From contig JBPOFK010000027.1 of assembly GCA_051252095.1 (NCBI GenBank), positions 1 to 20,936 on the forward strand: DNA of 20,936 nucleotides, written 5' to 3'. The notes beneath the pieces are model-generated. The model saw nothing but the letters and a program-made list of their open reading frames with translations, was not told the DNA's origin and ran no database searches. This stretch comes from GCA-2401735 sp051252095 (GTDB lineage: Bacteria > Pseudomonadota > Gammaproteobacteria > Burkholderiales > Methylophilaceae). Made by a program: the position numbers and the translations under genes. Shown here piece by piece: positions 8,444 through 16,800 of this stretch (the first letter of the stretch is position 1; each line of letters opens with the position of its first letter).

Positions 8444-9190
8444 ATGAGCGAACCACGTATTTTATTTGGCTTTCATGCTGTCCAAAGTCGTATGCGACAG
8501 CATGCAGCAAGCCTGCAAGAGATCTTGATTGATCAAGACCGCGTTGACCCACGTATGAAAGATTTGCTGAAGCTAGCTGAAGCAGCAAATATTCGTGTGA
8601 TGCAAGTGGATAGATCTAGGTTAGATGGTATAGCAGGTAAGAATGGTCGCCATCAAGGCGTCATTGCACGTGTCGTTGATTCGCCAATGCCTTATAAAGA
8701 TATTCATGATATTTTAGAATCAAACCTCAGTGAGCCGCCTTTTTTCTTAATTTTAGATGGTGTTGAGGATCCTCACAATTTAGGGGCTTGTTTACGTGTC
8801 GCCGATGCAATGGGTGTACATGCTGTTATTGCCCCTAAAGATCGTGCTGTCGGCTTAAATGCGACAGTCAGAAAAGTTGCTAGTGGAGCAGCGGAGACCG
8901 TTCCTTTTATTGCTGTGACCAACTTGGCACGGACGATACGAGAATTAAAAGATGCGGGTGTTTTTGTGATTGGCACTACAATGGATTCGAAAAGCACACT
9001 CCTTAACACCAAGCTAGAGGGCGCAATTGCATTAGTATTAGGTGCCGAAGGTGATGGACTACGTAGGCTCACAGCCGAAACTTGTGATGCACTCGTCACT
9101 ATTCCAATGTTCGGTTCAGTTGAGAGTTTAAATGTGAGTGTAGCTAGTGGTATTTGCTTGTATGAAGTGCGTAGGCAACGCACGGCTTAA
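8444..9190 (+). CDS. rlmB: 23S rRNA (guanosine-2'-O-)-methyltransferase RlmB
   Basis: RlmB uses S-adenosylmethionine to methylate the 2'-O of G2251 in the peptidyl-transferase P loop of 23S rRNA. The 248 residues match the usual length of about 245. The N-terminal substrate-binding domain starts RILFGFHAVQSRMRQ, and the residues around 61-75 (AGKNGRHQGVIARV) are the linker typical of this family. The SPOUT catalytic domain carries motif 1 LDGVEDPHNLGACLR (104-118, with N112) and motif 2 LVLGAEGDGLRRLT (197-210). Motif 3 is IPMFGSVESLNVSVASG (220-236), completing the trefoil-knot cofactor site. The ATG is three bases after the rnr stop, with purine-rich AAAGA-type sequence at the end of rnr acting as ribosome site. 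The rnr-rlmB pair is a common proteobacterial arrangement. Confidence 0.96.
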   Translation: MSEPRILFGFHAVQSRMRQHAASLQEILIDQDRVDPRMKDLLKLAEAANIRVMQVDRSRLDGIAGKNGRHQGVIARVVDSPMPYKDIHDILESNLSEPPFFLILDGVEDPHNLGACLRVADAMGVHAVIAPKDRAVGLNATVRKVASGAAETVPFIAVTNLARTIRELKDAGVFVIGTTMDSKSTLLNTKLEGAIALVLGAEGDGLRRLTAETCDALVTIPMFGSVESLNVSVASGICLYEVRRQRTA

Positions 9191-9227
9191 GTGCTTAACC
9201 ATTTGCCCGCGTTAAACTAATTGCACA

Positions 9228-9245
9228 TTTATTACTCTTAATAAA
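9228..9245. repeat. perfect AT-only inverted repeat between rlmB and pldA
   Basis: TTTATTA (9228-9234) and TAATAAA (9239-9245) form a perfect seven-base palindrome around CTCT. It sits in the 112-base gap between rlmB and the phospholipase gene, upstream of a TATAAG element (9257-9262) that could be a -10 box without a recognisable -35. It has no following T-run, so an operator is more plausible than a terminator, but chance is possible in such AT-rich DNA. Confidence 0.2.
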
Positions 9246-9302
9246 TCGTACGTGAATATAAGCAAGTGCTAGTCCATCCTGTTAAATTGGTGCAAACAAA
9301 TA

Positions 9303-10481
9303 ATGATGCTTAAACTTCTTTTACCTATCTATTTGATTTTTATATCTTTAACGGCTTTTTCAGAAGAAGAATGGCTAATTGCTACAAAAAATGAAGTATT
9401 AGATACATCTGGCCATATTTTATTAGAAGTGATTCAGCCCAATAATGGTGCAAAATGGCCAAAAGAGTTGCGATTAAACCTTACCCATCAGGGTGTAAAA
9501 GAGCTTGTAGTGTTGCAATTAGTGAACGAAAAAACGAATGCCACTAGGCAGCAATATGAAGGTATATCGCAAAATAAATTTTCTGGTAATGTACTGCTTG
9601 CACTGGCTAATCAGTCATCAAACAGGCTTTTGTTGGTACAGAATGCAACACAGAACGATATCCAGATTGCAAGTACGGATGAGATTGATGCGGAAGACAA
9701 CTTCAGTAATGAGGTTAAACCAGCTGAAGGTGAATTTTCAAAAGTCATTATTCCTGAGCCAAAAGAGGATAGGACAATAACGGCAAATGAACCGTTATAT
9801 TTCATCGTTGGTTCCAGTGATGAAAGAGACTTTGATGCGCGTTTTCAATTGAGTTTTAAATATCGACCATTTGACCCTGAAGCTAGAGTTGCGAAGTTTA
9901 TTCCTTACGCGAGCAATCTCTATTTTGCTTACACACAAACCAGTATTTGGGACCTGGGCAGTGAGTCTAGCCCATTTAAAGACACTAGCTATCGACCAAG
10001 TATTTACTATAACTGGGATGAAAGCGGTAAAGGCTACAACCCGAATAGCTGGAAATTTGGCTTAGAACACGAGTCGAATGGTCGCGATGGCGATGCGTCG
10101 CGTTCTTTAAATATTGCGTTTGTACAACCGATATGGAATCTGGACTACTCTGGAGGAAAAACCTTTACTTTTATGCCCAGATTTTATTACTATCTGGAAA
10201 AATCAGATAATCGCGATATACATCAATATCGTGGATATGTTGATTGGATGGCGCGTTACGGTCGCGATGATGCAGCGATTTTAACCGCAATGTATCGGCA
10301 AGGAACAGATGGCTATGCACAAGGTCAATTAGATTTATCATACCCAATCAGTGACAAGATTTTTGGTCGTACAGGGACTTTCTTACACTTTCAGCTGCTA
10401 GGCGGTTATGGCGAAACCCTGATTGATTATAATAAAAAGAGTGATACGCAGCTAAGAATTGGCATATCGCTAGCTAGGTAA
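9303..10481 (+). CDS. pldA: outer-membrane phospholipase A (OMPLA) with long N-terminal extension
   Basis: OMPLA is a calcium-dependent, dimerising beta-barrel in the outer membrane with phospholipase A1/A2 and lysophospholipase activity. It removes mislocalised phospholipids from the outer leaflet. A signal peptide (about 1-20, MMLKLLLPIYLIFISLTAFS) precedes an unusual region of about 21-165. The barrel begins near DARFQLSFKYRPFD (178-191). It continues with LYFAYTQTSIWDLG, SSPFKDTSYRPSIYYNWD and the catalytic EHESNGRDGDASRSLN (255-270). H256, S258 and N270 have the spacing of the E. coli His142-Ser144-Asn156 triad. The C-terminal GGYGETLIDYN strand is also typical. Total length is 392 against about 289 in E. 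coli, and the extra is all before the barrel. Two adjacent ATGs (9303, 9306) are possible starts, and no clear ribosome site is present. Confidence 0.92.
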   Translation: MMLKLLLPIYLIFISLTAFSEEEWLIATKNEVLDTSGHILLEVIQPNNGAKWPKELRLNLTHQGVKELVVLQLVNEKTNATRQQYEGISQNKFSGNVLLALANQSSNRLLLVQNATQNDIQIASTDEIDAEDNFSNEVKPAEGEFSKVIIPEPKEDRTITANEPLYFIVGSSDERDFDARFQLSFKYRPFDPEARVAKFIPYASNLYFAYTQTSIWDLGSESSPFKDTSYRPSIYYNWDESGKGYNPNSWKFGLEHESNGRDGDASRSLNIAFVQPIWNLDYSGGKTFTFMPRFYYYLEKSDNRDIHQYRGYVDWMARYGRDDAAILTAMYRQGTDGYAQGQLDLSYPISDKIFGRTGTFLHFQLLGGYGETLIDYNKKSDTQLRIGISLAR

Positions 10482-10564
10482 TTAATGTTTTACTGACGAT
10501 TAAATCGTTAACCAAAAAAATGTAATAGCGCTAGAGCTTGATAAACATTAATTTTATTTAATGT
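10481..10564. repeat. overlapping inverted repeats in the pldA downstream region
   Basis: ATTAATGTTT (10481-10490, beginning in the pldA stop codon) is a perfect ten-base inverted repeat of AAACATTAAT (10543-10552). The second arm also pairs with a further copy: ACATTAA (10545-10551) and TTAATGT (10558-10564) around a six-base loop. Between the arms, TGACGA/TCGTTA (about 10493-10509) forms a third small stem. No T-run follows any stem. They may be operators for the downstream gene or an mRNA 3' structure, though the AT richness raises the chance of coincidence. Confidence 0.3.
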
Positions 10565-10628
10565 AATATTGATGAACGCTTAGCCGACATAAAAGTCAGA
10601 GTAGAGGATTTAATTTAGGACTCTGCTC

Positions 10629-11336
10629 ATGTTTAAAATTACTATTTTCTTACTATTCGCGCTACAAACATCTTTTGTTTTTGCTAGCTGCTTATCAAAT
10701 GAACAAATAAAACAGCTTGAAAAAGCAGAAATCGACTATCTGACTCAAAAAATTCCACCTGCTTTTAAGCATGGCTTGGCTTCAAATACTATCAAAGTAG
10801 CCATTCAAGCAGTTGATGATGATTGCAAAGCACGCTTGGTTGTTGAACTGCCACAATCTGATTTAGAAGAGGCGAATGCCGTTTTAGATGCACAACCAGC
10901 TAAAAAAATTATGCTATCTGCACAAGGGTACGCGCTACCACAAGGCACTGATCATGAAGCAGTATTTAGTGTAGAGGCAGACACACTCAACATCATCAAT
11001 GCTGATACGCTGCAAACAGCGCCCCTAGGTAAATTAAGAGCTAGTTTAGAACTCATGTATGCTTTCTTAACGCAAAAACGCGCTGAAGTAACACAAGAGC
11101 AGACTAACGATGTTCAATGGCCTGATGAAATACGACAGCAAGAGATAGCTGACTGTGGCGCTAATCAACCTGCAGCAGATTGCACATGTATTGCTAATCA
11201 GTATGCTTTAAAGATTCCCGCTAATCAAATGGAGTATATTCAATACATTCGTACTAACCCGTATGCTTTAGCAATGGGTAGCAGTCAAGCATATGAAGAA
11301 ATTAAGCAAGCAGCAACAAACAGCTGCGCAGGTTAA
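10629..11336 (+). CDS. unrecognised exported six-cysteine protein
   Basis: I do not recognise this 235-residue protein. It has a clear secretion signal (MFKITIFLLFALQTSFVFASC). Cleavage after VFA by signal peptidase I fits best, while FAS-C21 is an imperfect lipobox, so a lipoprotein is possible but less likely. Six cysteines (C21, C66, C176, C185, C187, C233) are an even number suited to disulfides in the periplasm. The last four lie in a compact C-terminal region, ADCGANQPAADCTC followed by two amphipathic helices and NSCAG. The middle is mixed alpha/beta with no catalytic motif I can name. AGGA at 10617-10620 lies eight bases before the ATG, a good ribosome site, and is partly covered by a CAGAGT/ACTCTG inverted repeat (10597-10602, 10620-10625). 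Its stop is three bases from the photolyase start. Confidence 0.75.
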   Translation: MFKITIFLLFALQTSFVFASCLSNEQIKQLEKAEIDYLTQKIPPAFKHGLASNTIKVAIQAVDDDCKARLVVELPQSDLEEANAVLDAQPAKKIMLSAQGYALPQGTDHEAVFSVEADTLNIINADTLQTAPLGKLRASLELMYAFLTQKRAEVTQEQTNDVQWPDEIRQQEIADCGANQPAADCTCIANQYALKIPANQMEYIQYIRTNPYALAMGSSQAYEEIKQAATNSCAG

Positions 11337-11339
11337 TGT

Positions 11340-12875
11340 GTGAACCTTCGCTTAGTCTTAGGCGATCAGCTTAACCGCCTTATTTCCAGCCTTGAAGATG
11401 TCAATCATACAAATGATGTCATTATGCTGTGTGAGGTATTAGAAGAAGCGACTTACGTTAAACATCATCAGAAAAAACTCGTATTTATTTTTTCTGCGAT
11501 GCGTCACTTTGCCGAAGCATTACGTGGAGATGGATTTCAAGTCCACTATGTCACACTGGACCAAGCCGGCAACACTGCTTCTTTTAGTGGTGAACTGGAA
11601 CGTGCAGTTGAGCAATATCAGCCTGAGAAAATAATTGTCACAGAAGCCAGTGAGTATCGTGTTTTGGAGTGCATGAAAAATTGGCAAAAGGCTTTAGGTA
11701 TAGCGGTAGAGATACGTCCAGACAAACGCTTTTTGTGTTCACATAAAGGCTTTAATGACTGGGCAGAAGGGCGCAAGCAATTGCGAATGGAGTATTTCTA
11801 TCGTGAATTACGCAAAAGTTATCAGATATTAATGGATGGCGACTCACCAGTTGGTGGGGATTGGAATTATGACGCTGATAATCAAAAGCCATTACCAGAA
11901 AATATCAACGTTTCCCAAACCTACCAACAAGCCCCTGATGCAATCACTCAGACTATCATTGATATGGTTAAAGAGCGATTTTCAGATCATTTTGGTGATA
12001 CTGATAGGTTTCATTATGCGGTTACGCGTAAACAAGCCTTAGATGCCTTAAAACAGTTTATCGATAAGCGGCTACCGCTATTTGGGGACTATCAAGATGC
12101 GATGTTACAAAACGAGTCTTGGTTATTTCACAGTCACATCAGTATGTACCTCAACTGTGGCCTATTACTCCCAATGGAGTGCGTCAAGCTAGCAGAAGAG
12201 GTATATTACAAGCAGGAGGCACCCATTAATGCAGTAGAAGGGTTTATTCGCCAAATTGTAGGCTGGCGTGAGTTTGTACGTGGCGTTTATTGGCTAAACA
12301 TGCCAGAGTATGCAAAAAAGAATAGTTTAGATGCCCAGCGCCGCTTGCCTCAATTTTATTGGTCAGGCCAAACTAAAATGAACTGCGTTGCGCAATGTGT
12401 GAAAGAAACCAAACAACATGCATATGCACATCATATTCAAAGATTAATGGTGTTAGGCAATTTTGCATTATTAGCAGGCATTCATCCTGATGATGTTAAT
12501 GAATGGTATCTATTGGTTTATGCAGACGCATACCAATGGGTCGAGTTACCCAATGTAACAGGAATGGCGCTTTTTGCAGATGGTGGCTTATTGGCATCCA
12601 AACCTTATGCTGCTAGCGGCGCCTACATTAACAAGATGTCGAATTACTGCAAAAATTGTCACTATGACGTGAAAGCCAAACATGGCGAATCGGCCTGTCC
12701 ATTTAATTACTTGTATTGGCATTTTCTTATTCAGTACCAAGAAAAATTTGCTAAAAATCCACGTATGGCGATGATATACAGCACGCTCAATAAAATGGAC
12801 AAAACAAAACAGGAACAAATTCTACATGATAGCGAGCAGTTTTTAACTAAAATGAGTGCGAATGAAGAGGTTTAA
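11340..12875 (+). CDS. iron-sulfur photolyase/cryptochrome, prokaryotic (6-4) photolyase type
   Basis: This 511-residue flavoprotein belongs to the deoxyribodipyrimidine photolyase-related (FeS-BCP / PhrB / CryB) family, which uses blue light to repair pyrimidine-pyrimidone (6-4) photoproducts. The N-terminal antenna domain starts NLRLVLGDQLN. The FAD-binding helical domain contains the conserved AYAHHIQRLM (361-370), with the family's His-His-x-x-Arg near the lesion site, and NVTGMALFADGGLLASKPYA (quoted in 20). Cysteines C349, C437, C440 and C453 match the 4Fe-4S ligands of Agrobacterium PhrB (350, 438, 441, 454) with a constant offset of one. The start is GTG 11340, preceded by AGG at 11330-11332 and only three bases after the previous stop, so the pair is translationally coupled. 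Cryptochrome-like signalling cannot be excluded. Confidence 0.93.
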   Translation: MNLRLVLGDQLNRLISSLEDVNHTNDVIMLCEVLEEATYVKHHQKKLVFIFSAMRHFAEALRGDGFQVHYVTLDQAGNTASFSGELERAVEQYQPEKIIVTEASEYRVLECMKNWQKALGIAVEIRPDKRFLCSHKGFNDWAEGRKQLRMEYFYRELRKSYQILMDGDSPVGGDWNYDADNQKPLPENINVSQTYQQAPDAITQTIIDMVKERFSDHFGDTDRFHYAVTRKQALDALKQFIDKRLPLFGDYQDAMLQNESWLFHSHISMYLNCGLLLPMECVKLAEEVYYKQEAPINAVEGFIRQIVGWREFVRGVYWLNMPEYAKKNSLDAQRRLPQFYWSGQTKMNCVAQCVKETKQHAYAHHIQRLMVLGNFALLAGIHPDDVNEWYLLVYADAYQWVELPNVTGMALFADGGLLASKPYAASGAYINKMSNYCKNCHYDVKAKHGESACPFNYLYWHFLIQYQEKFAKNPRMAMIYSTLNKMDKTKQEQILHDSEQFLTKMSANEEV

Positions 12876-12919
12876 TCTTTGGTCAGTCGATGGTTGTTTA
12901 ACTGCATCACGATAAATTG

Positions 12920-12951
12920 AAAAAGGCTTACATATTAATGTAAGCCTTTTT
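12920..12951. terminator. strong bidirectional intrinsic terminator
   Basis: A perfect 14-base stem, AAAAAGGCTTACAT (12920-12933) and ATGTAAGCCTTTTT (12938-12951), closes a four-base ATTA loop. It reads as stem plus T-run on both strands. On the plus strand it ends the photolyase transcript, and on the minus strand it lies just past the CCA end of tRNA-Glu, so it serves both convergent units. Confidence 0.93.
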
Positions 12952-12957
12952 AAAATT

Positions 12958-13033
12958 TGGCGTCCCCAAGGGGAGTCGAACCCCTGTCGCCTCCGTGAAA
13001 GGGAGGTGTCCTAGGCCTCTAGACGATGGGGAC
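12958..13033 (-). tRNA. tRNA-Glu (anticodon UUC)
   Basis: On the minus strand this is a 76-base cloverleaf including an encoded CCA. The acceptor stem GTCCCCA/TGGGGAC is perfect, the anticodon stem CCTCC/GGAGG encloses loop CTTTCAC with anticodon UUC (12997-12999), and the T arm is AGGGG-TTCGACT-CCCCT. It closely resembles the E. coli glutamate tRNA. It is the second gene of a two-tRNA unit behind tRNA-Ala, and the shared terminator begins seven bases beyond its 3' end. Confidence 0.97.
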
Positions 13034-13116
13034 CTAAGAATGTCTTTTTGTGACGTGCGTATTCTACTACAAGACACTTTTTTTGCTAAGCAATTTGTTG
13101 CTAATAATTTATTTGT

Positions 13117-13192
<76 letters not shown>

Positions 13193-13258
13193 GATTACTT
13201 CTACCAATTAAAACTATTTGGCGCTTTAAATTAAGCACGTCAATTCAAAGAAGGCGCA

Positions 13259-13287
13259 ATATTAAAGATGGGCGCGGCGCTTGTCAA
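13259..13287 (-). promoter_or_regulatory. promoter of the tRNA-Ala/tRNA-Glu unit
   Basis: On the minus strand a perfect TTGACA (13287-13282) is followed after exactly 17 bases by TAATAT (13264-13259). The next bases are the GC-rich TGCGCC, as in discriminators of stringently controlled rRNA and tRNA promoters. A second perfect TTGACA lies 14 bases further upstream (13301-13296). Transcription would begin about 60 bases before tRNA-Ala. The 128-base gap 13193-13320 between tRNA-Ala and queF holds nothing else. Confidence 0.6.
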
Positions 13288-13320
13288 TGCTTTTCTGTCA
13301 ATTAAGCAATGATTAATACA

Positions 13321-13767
13321 TTATCCACGCGTATTAGCGTTAGATTCAAACTGTGTGAGATCAACCCGTGGTTGTGGCGCCCAGCCTGGCTTTCTATGTT
13401 CTGCGACAACATTGGTAAAAATGCCGCCGCGCACGTAAAACTTAGCAGTTACCCGCATAAATTTAGGCTGTGTAGCGTTGACTAAATCATCCAGTATCTG
13501 ATTGGTGACTGCCTCATGAAAGCAGCCTTCATCACGAAACGACCATGTATATAGTTTTAGGCTTTTTAATTCAACACACAATGCATCCGGAATGTAGTCT
13601 AAATAAATCACAGCAAAATCAGGCTGACCCGTTTTGGGGCATAAGCAGGTAAATTCTGGAATTTCCATATGAATATGAAAATCACGCTTTGTATTGGGAT
13701 TAGGAAATGTTTCCAATGTTTTGGTTGGTTGCGCGGTGGGTTTGCCACCTAAAGATTGTGTGTTCAT
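13321..13767 (-). CDS. queF: preQ0 reductase QueF (NADPH-dependent 7-cyano-7-deazaguanine reductase)
   Basis: QueF reduces the nitrile of preQ0 to the amine of preQ1 with two NADPH, the last free-base step before tRNA-guanine transglycosylase inserts it for queuosine. The 148 residues are the short single-domain type, a tunnelling-fold protein. The catalytic segment FTCLCPKTGQPDF (39-51) contains C43, which forms the covalent thioimide, and D50 seven residues later, as in Bacillus QueF. The diagnostic ELKSLKLYTWSFRDEG (66-81) and TNQILDDL follow, and KFYVRGGIFTNVVAEH (109-124) is the late strand region. ATG 13767 gives a normal-length N-terminus but has no clear ribosome site. It is transcribed divergently from smc. 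The neighbouring tRNAs (Glu, Ala) are not queuosine substrates, so the proximity is probably only positional. Confidence 0.96.
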   Translation of the reverse strand: MNTQSLGGKPTAQPTKTLETFPNPNTKRDFHIHMEIPEFTCLCPKTGQPDFAVIYLDYIPDALCVELKSLKLYTWSFRDEGCFHEAVTNQILDDLVNATQPKFMRVTAKFYVRGGIFTNVVAEHRKPGWAPQPRVDLTQFESNANTRG

Positions 13768-13843
13768 AGATTTTAGATTAATCGTTAAAATGCAGATTTT
13801 GCGTGTAAAAAACGTTATTATAGCGCTTAAATTTAAAATCTAT
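13766..13843. repeat. ten-base inverted repeat spanning the queF-smc divergent region
   Basis: ATAGATTTTA (13766-13775) is a perfect inverted repeat of TAAAATCTAT (13834-13843). Its core AGATTTT occurs a third time at 13794-13800. One arm overlaps the queF start codon, and the other is 15 bases before the smc start. The arms flank both candidate -10 boxes, an arrangement compatible with a shared operator. Confidence 0.35.
13817..13822 (-). promoter_or_regulatory. candidate -10 box for queF, overlapping one for smc
   Basis: The minus strand reads TATAAT exactly, 50 bases upstream of the queF ATG, giving a leader of about 43 bases. On the plus strand the overlapping bases 13816-13821 read TATTAT and could be the smc -10. 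Neither direction has a good -35 hexamer at the usual spacing. Confidence 0.35.
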
Positions 13844-13857
13844 TTTCATAATCCATT

Positions 13858-16800
13858 TTGCGTTTAACTCATTTAAAACTTGCTGGCTTCAAATCATTTG
13901 TAGACCCAACAACCATTCACCTTCACGGACAGCGGGTTGGCGTAGTTGGCCCAAACGGCTGTGGCAAATCAAATGTGATGGAATCTGTGCGCTGGGTGCT
14001 TGGTGAATCCTCTGCCAAAGAAATGCGCGCAGATGCAATGGATGCAGTAATTTTTAATGGCGCTTCTAATCGTAAAGCCATTTCAAGAGCGAGCGTCGAG
14101 CTGGTATTTGACAATAGTTTAGGTGGTGCAAGTGGAGAATGGAGTCAATATGCGGAGATATCGGTCAAACGTGTTATTGAGCGACAAAAAGGATCCACTT
14201 ACTATATCAACAACACTGCCGTGCGTAGACGGGATGTAGCTGATTTATTTTTAGGGACAGGGCTAGGTGGTCGTGCCTATGCGATTATCGGTCAGAACAC
14301 CATCTCTCGCATTGTAGAAGCCAAACCTGAAGAGCTACGCATTTTTTTAGAAGAAGCTGCGGGTATTAGTAAATATAAAGATAGAAGGCGTGAAACTGAG
14401 TTACGGTTACGTGACACACGTGAAAACTTAACGCGAGTTGAAGATATTTGTCGAGAGCTTCAAAAACAAATCACGAAGCTAGAGTCACAAGCAGTTGTAA
14501 CTCAACAATATCATGCTATGCAAGATGACTTAAAATTAGCTGAAGGGCAGTTCTGGCTACTTAAAAAGCGAGATGCAAGTCTTGCTTGGGAAAAATCCAA
14601 AAGCAAAGTAGAAAAACTGGTCATTCAACTAGAATCTCAAACCGCAGAGCTGCGTAAGAGTGAGTCAGGACTAGAATCCAGCCGGCAAGCATTTTATAGT
14701 ACAGGAGAAGCAATTAATAAAGCGCAAGCTGCTTATTATGAAGCCAATGCGGACGTTGCCAACTTAGAAAACCAAGTGAAGCAGAGCGCTGAAGCAAGAG
14801 ATCGTATGACCTTGCAGTTACAGCAACTAAAAGACAGTATTGCGCATAGTGATTCAGCAAATTTGCAATCTAATGAAAAGCTAGTTGAACTGAATGAAGC
14901 ATTGGTGCAAGTTCATGAGAAAGAACAAGCGGCTAGTGCTGAGTTAGAGACATTAAAGCGCCAATTACCGGAGCTAGAAGCCGAGTATAAGAAAGCGTCT
15001 GCACAATTACAAACAAGTTCGCAAGCTTTACTTGAGGCTAATCAGCGTATTCAAATTGATACCAATAACGTGCAGCACCTCAGCCAATCTATACAAGACA
15101 CCGCCACTCAGATTCAACGTCTAGAAGATGCATTGAATCAGTTGACGATGCCTGATTCTGAAACATTACTTAATAGCAAATCAGCGTTAGAAAAAGCGCA
15201 AAAGGCAGTTGCTGATATAGAGCTAGCCATTCAAGTATTAAGAAAAAATGAAGATGCGTTGCTTGCTAATATCGCGACATTGCGTGAGCAACAACTAAGA
15301 GACCAGCAAGCGCTAGGGCAGACCGAGGCAGAAATACACTCCCTTAATAAAATTCAGCAGTCTCTGAATGCAGAGGGAAAGTTATCTGATTGGCTAGCGC
15401 ATCAAGGGCTAAATAACAACGCAAGACTATGGCAAAAGATAAAAGTTGATGATAATTGGACCATGGCTTTAGAGGCCGTGTTAGGAGAAAGACTCAATGC
15501 CTTACTGGCTGATAATTATAATCTGAATGAAAGGCCGCCTAGTTCATTAGCAGTAGGTTTTACCGAACGTGCTTTTCAAGCAAAAAGCAGCCAATCACAT
15601 TTCGTTTCGCTTAGCAGCATGGTTAAAGAGTGTGCGCCAGAATTACAACCCTTATTAGACGATTGGTTAGCGAATATTTATCTGCTCCCTGACAGTGAAG
15701 ATGCCATTCAGGTTAGCCTTAAACTTGAAGCAGGTGAAAAGTTAGTTAATCAACAAGGGGATATTTTTAGCCGAGGAGGCGTGATATTCCACGGTGAGAG
15801 CACTCACCTACATGGAGTTATTGAGCGCGAACAACGACTGGCTGTTCTAAAAACTGTTTTACCTGATTTGCAGAACAAACTATCACACACAGCTGAGCAG
15901 CTAAAAGCAGCTGAACAGACATTGACGCAGGCACGAAACCAGCAGCAAGATGAAAACACTAAGCTTAAAACTGCAATGCAGGTGCTGCATCAACAACAGC
16001 TTGAGATTTCCAAACTAGAACAAATGCAAGAAACGGCGATAGCACGTGAAAAAAGTTTAAACACTGACATTGAAGTAGCAAAAGCGCGTTATGCGCAACA
16101 ACTAGCTAACGTAGCGCAGAAAGAATCCACTTTAAAGCAAATAAAGAGTGACATTAGCCTGCTTGAGTCTAAAAAAACAGATGATGAAACCACTTCATTA
16201 GCCGCAGAACAAGCATTTCAACACTTACGCGACAACTTATCTGAGGTAGAAAAAAATCATCGTGAAATTACGTTTGAATATAAAATAATAAATAATAATA
16301 TCAATGACTTAAATAATAAAATTAAAGTAATAAATGAAGAAAAAGAAGCTTTTCTATTACGCAAAAATGAAGCAGAAAAAACTTTAAATGTCACTTCTAT
16401 GGAAACACTTAAAGCAAAGTTAAGTGAGGCGGTTACGACCAAGCAAAAGCGAGAAACTGCGCTATCTGAAGCACGAAATCAACTGGAAGCACAAGAAGCC
16501 GAATTGAAAACATTGGAGCAAGTGCGCATGCAAAACGAACAAGCGTTAACGCCAATGCGCGACCAACTTGAACAAGCAAGGCTCAATGAGCAGGAAGCAA
16601 GACTTTATTTTGAGCAATGTCAGGCTGGGTTACAAGACAACGGGATGGATGAAGACATCCTAGCAAAAGGCTTGGAGACGGATGCAAAAGCAAGCACTTA
16701 TGCCAATAAAACGAGTCAATTACAGAAAGAAATTGAGGCACTTGGGCCAGTGAATCTCGCCGCCATACAGGAGCTGAAAAGTGAAGCGGAACGCAAAAGC

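Noticed and set aside
8773..9183. 136-codon open frame on the minus strand inside rlmB
   Set aside because: It is entirely antisense to a well-conserved SPOUT methyltransferase, is Ser/Thr-rich as expected for a reverse shadow, and has no ribosome site.
13768..13816. Possible preQ1 riboswitch in the queF leader
   Set aside because: The leader is only about 43 bases and has no convincing stem followed by the A-rich pairing tail and conserved C residues of the preQ1-I class. A GCA/TGC mini-stem is not enough.
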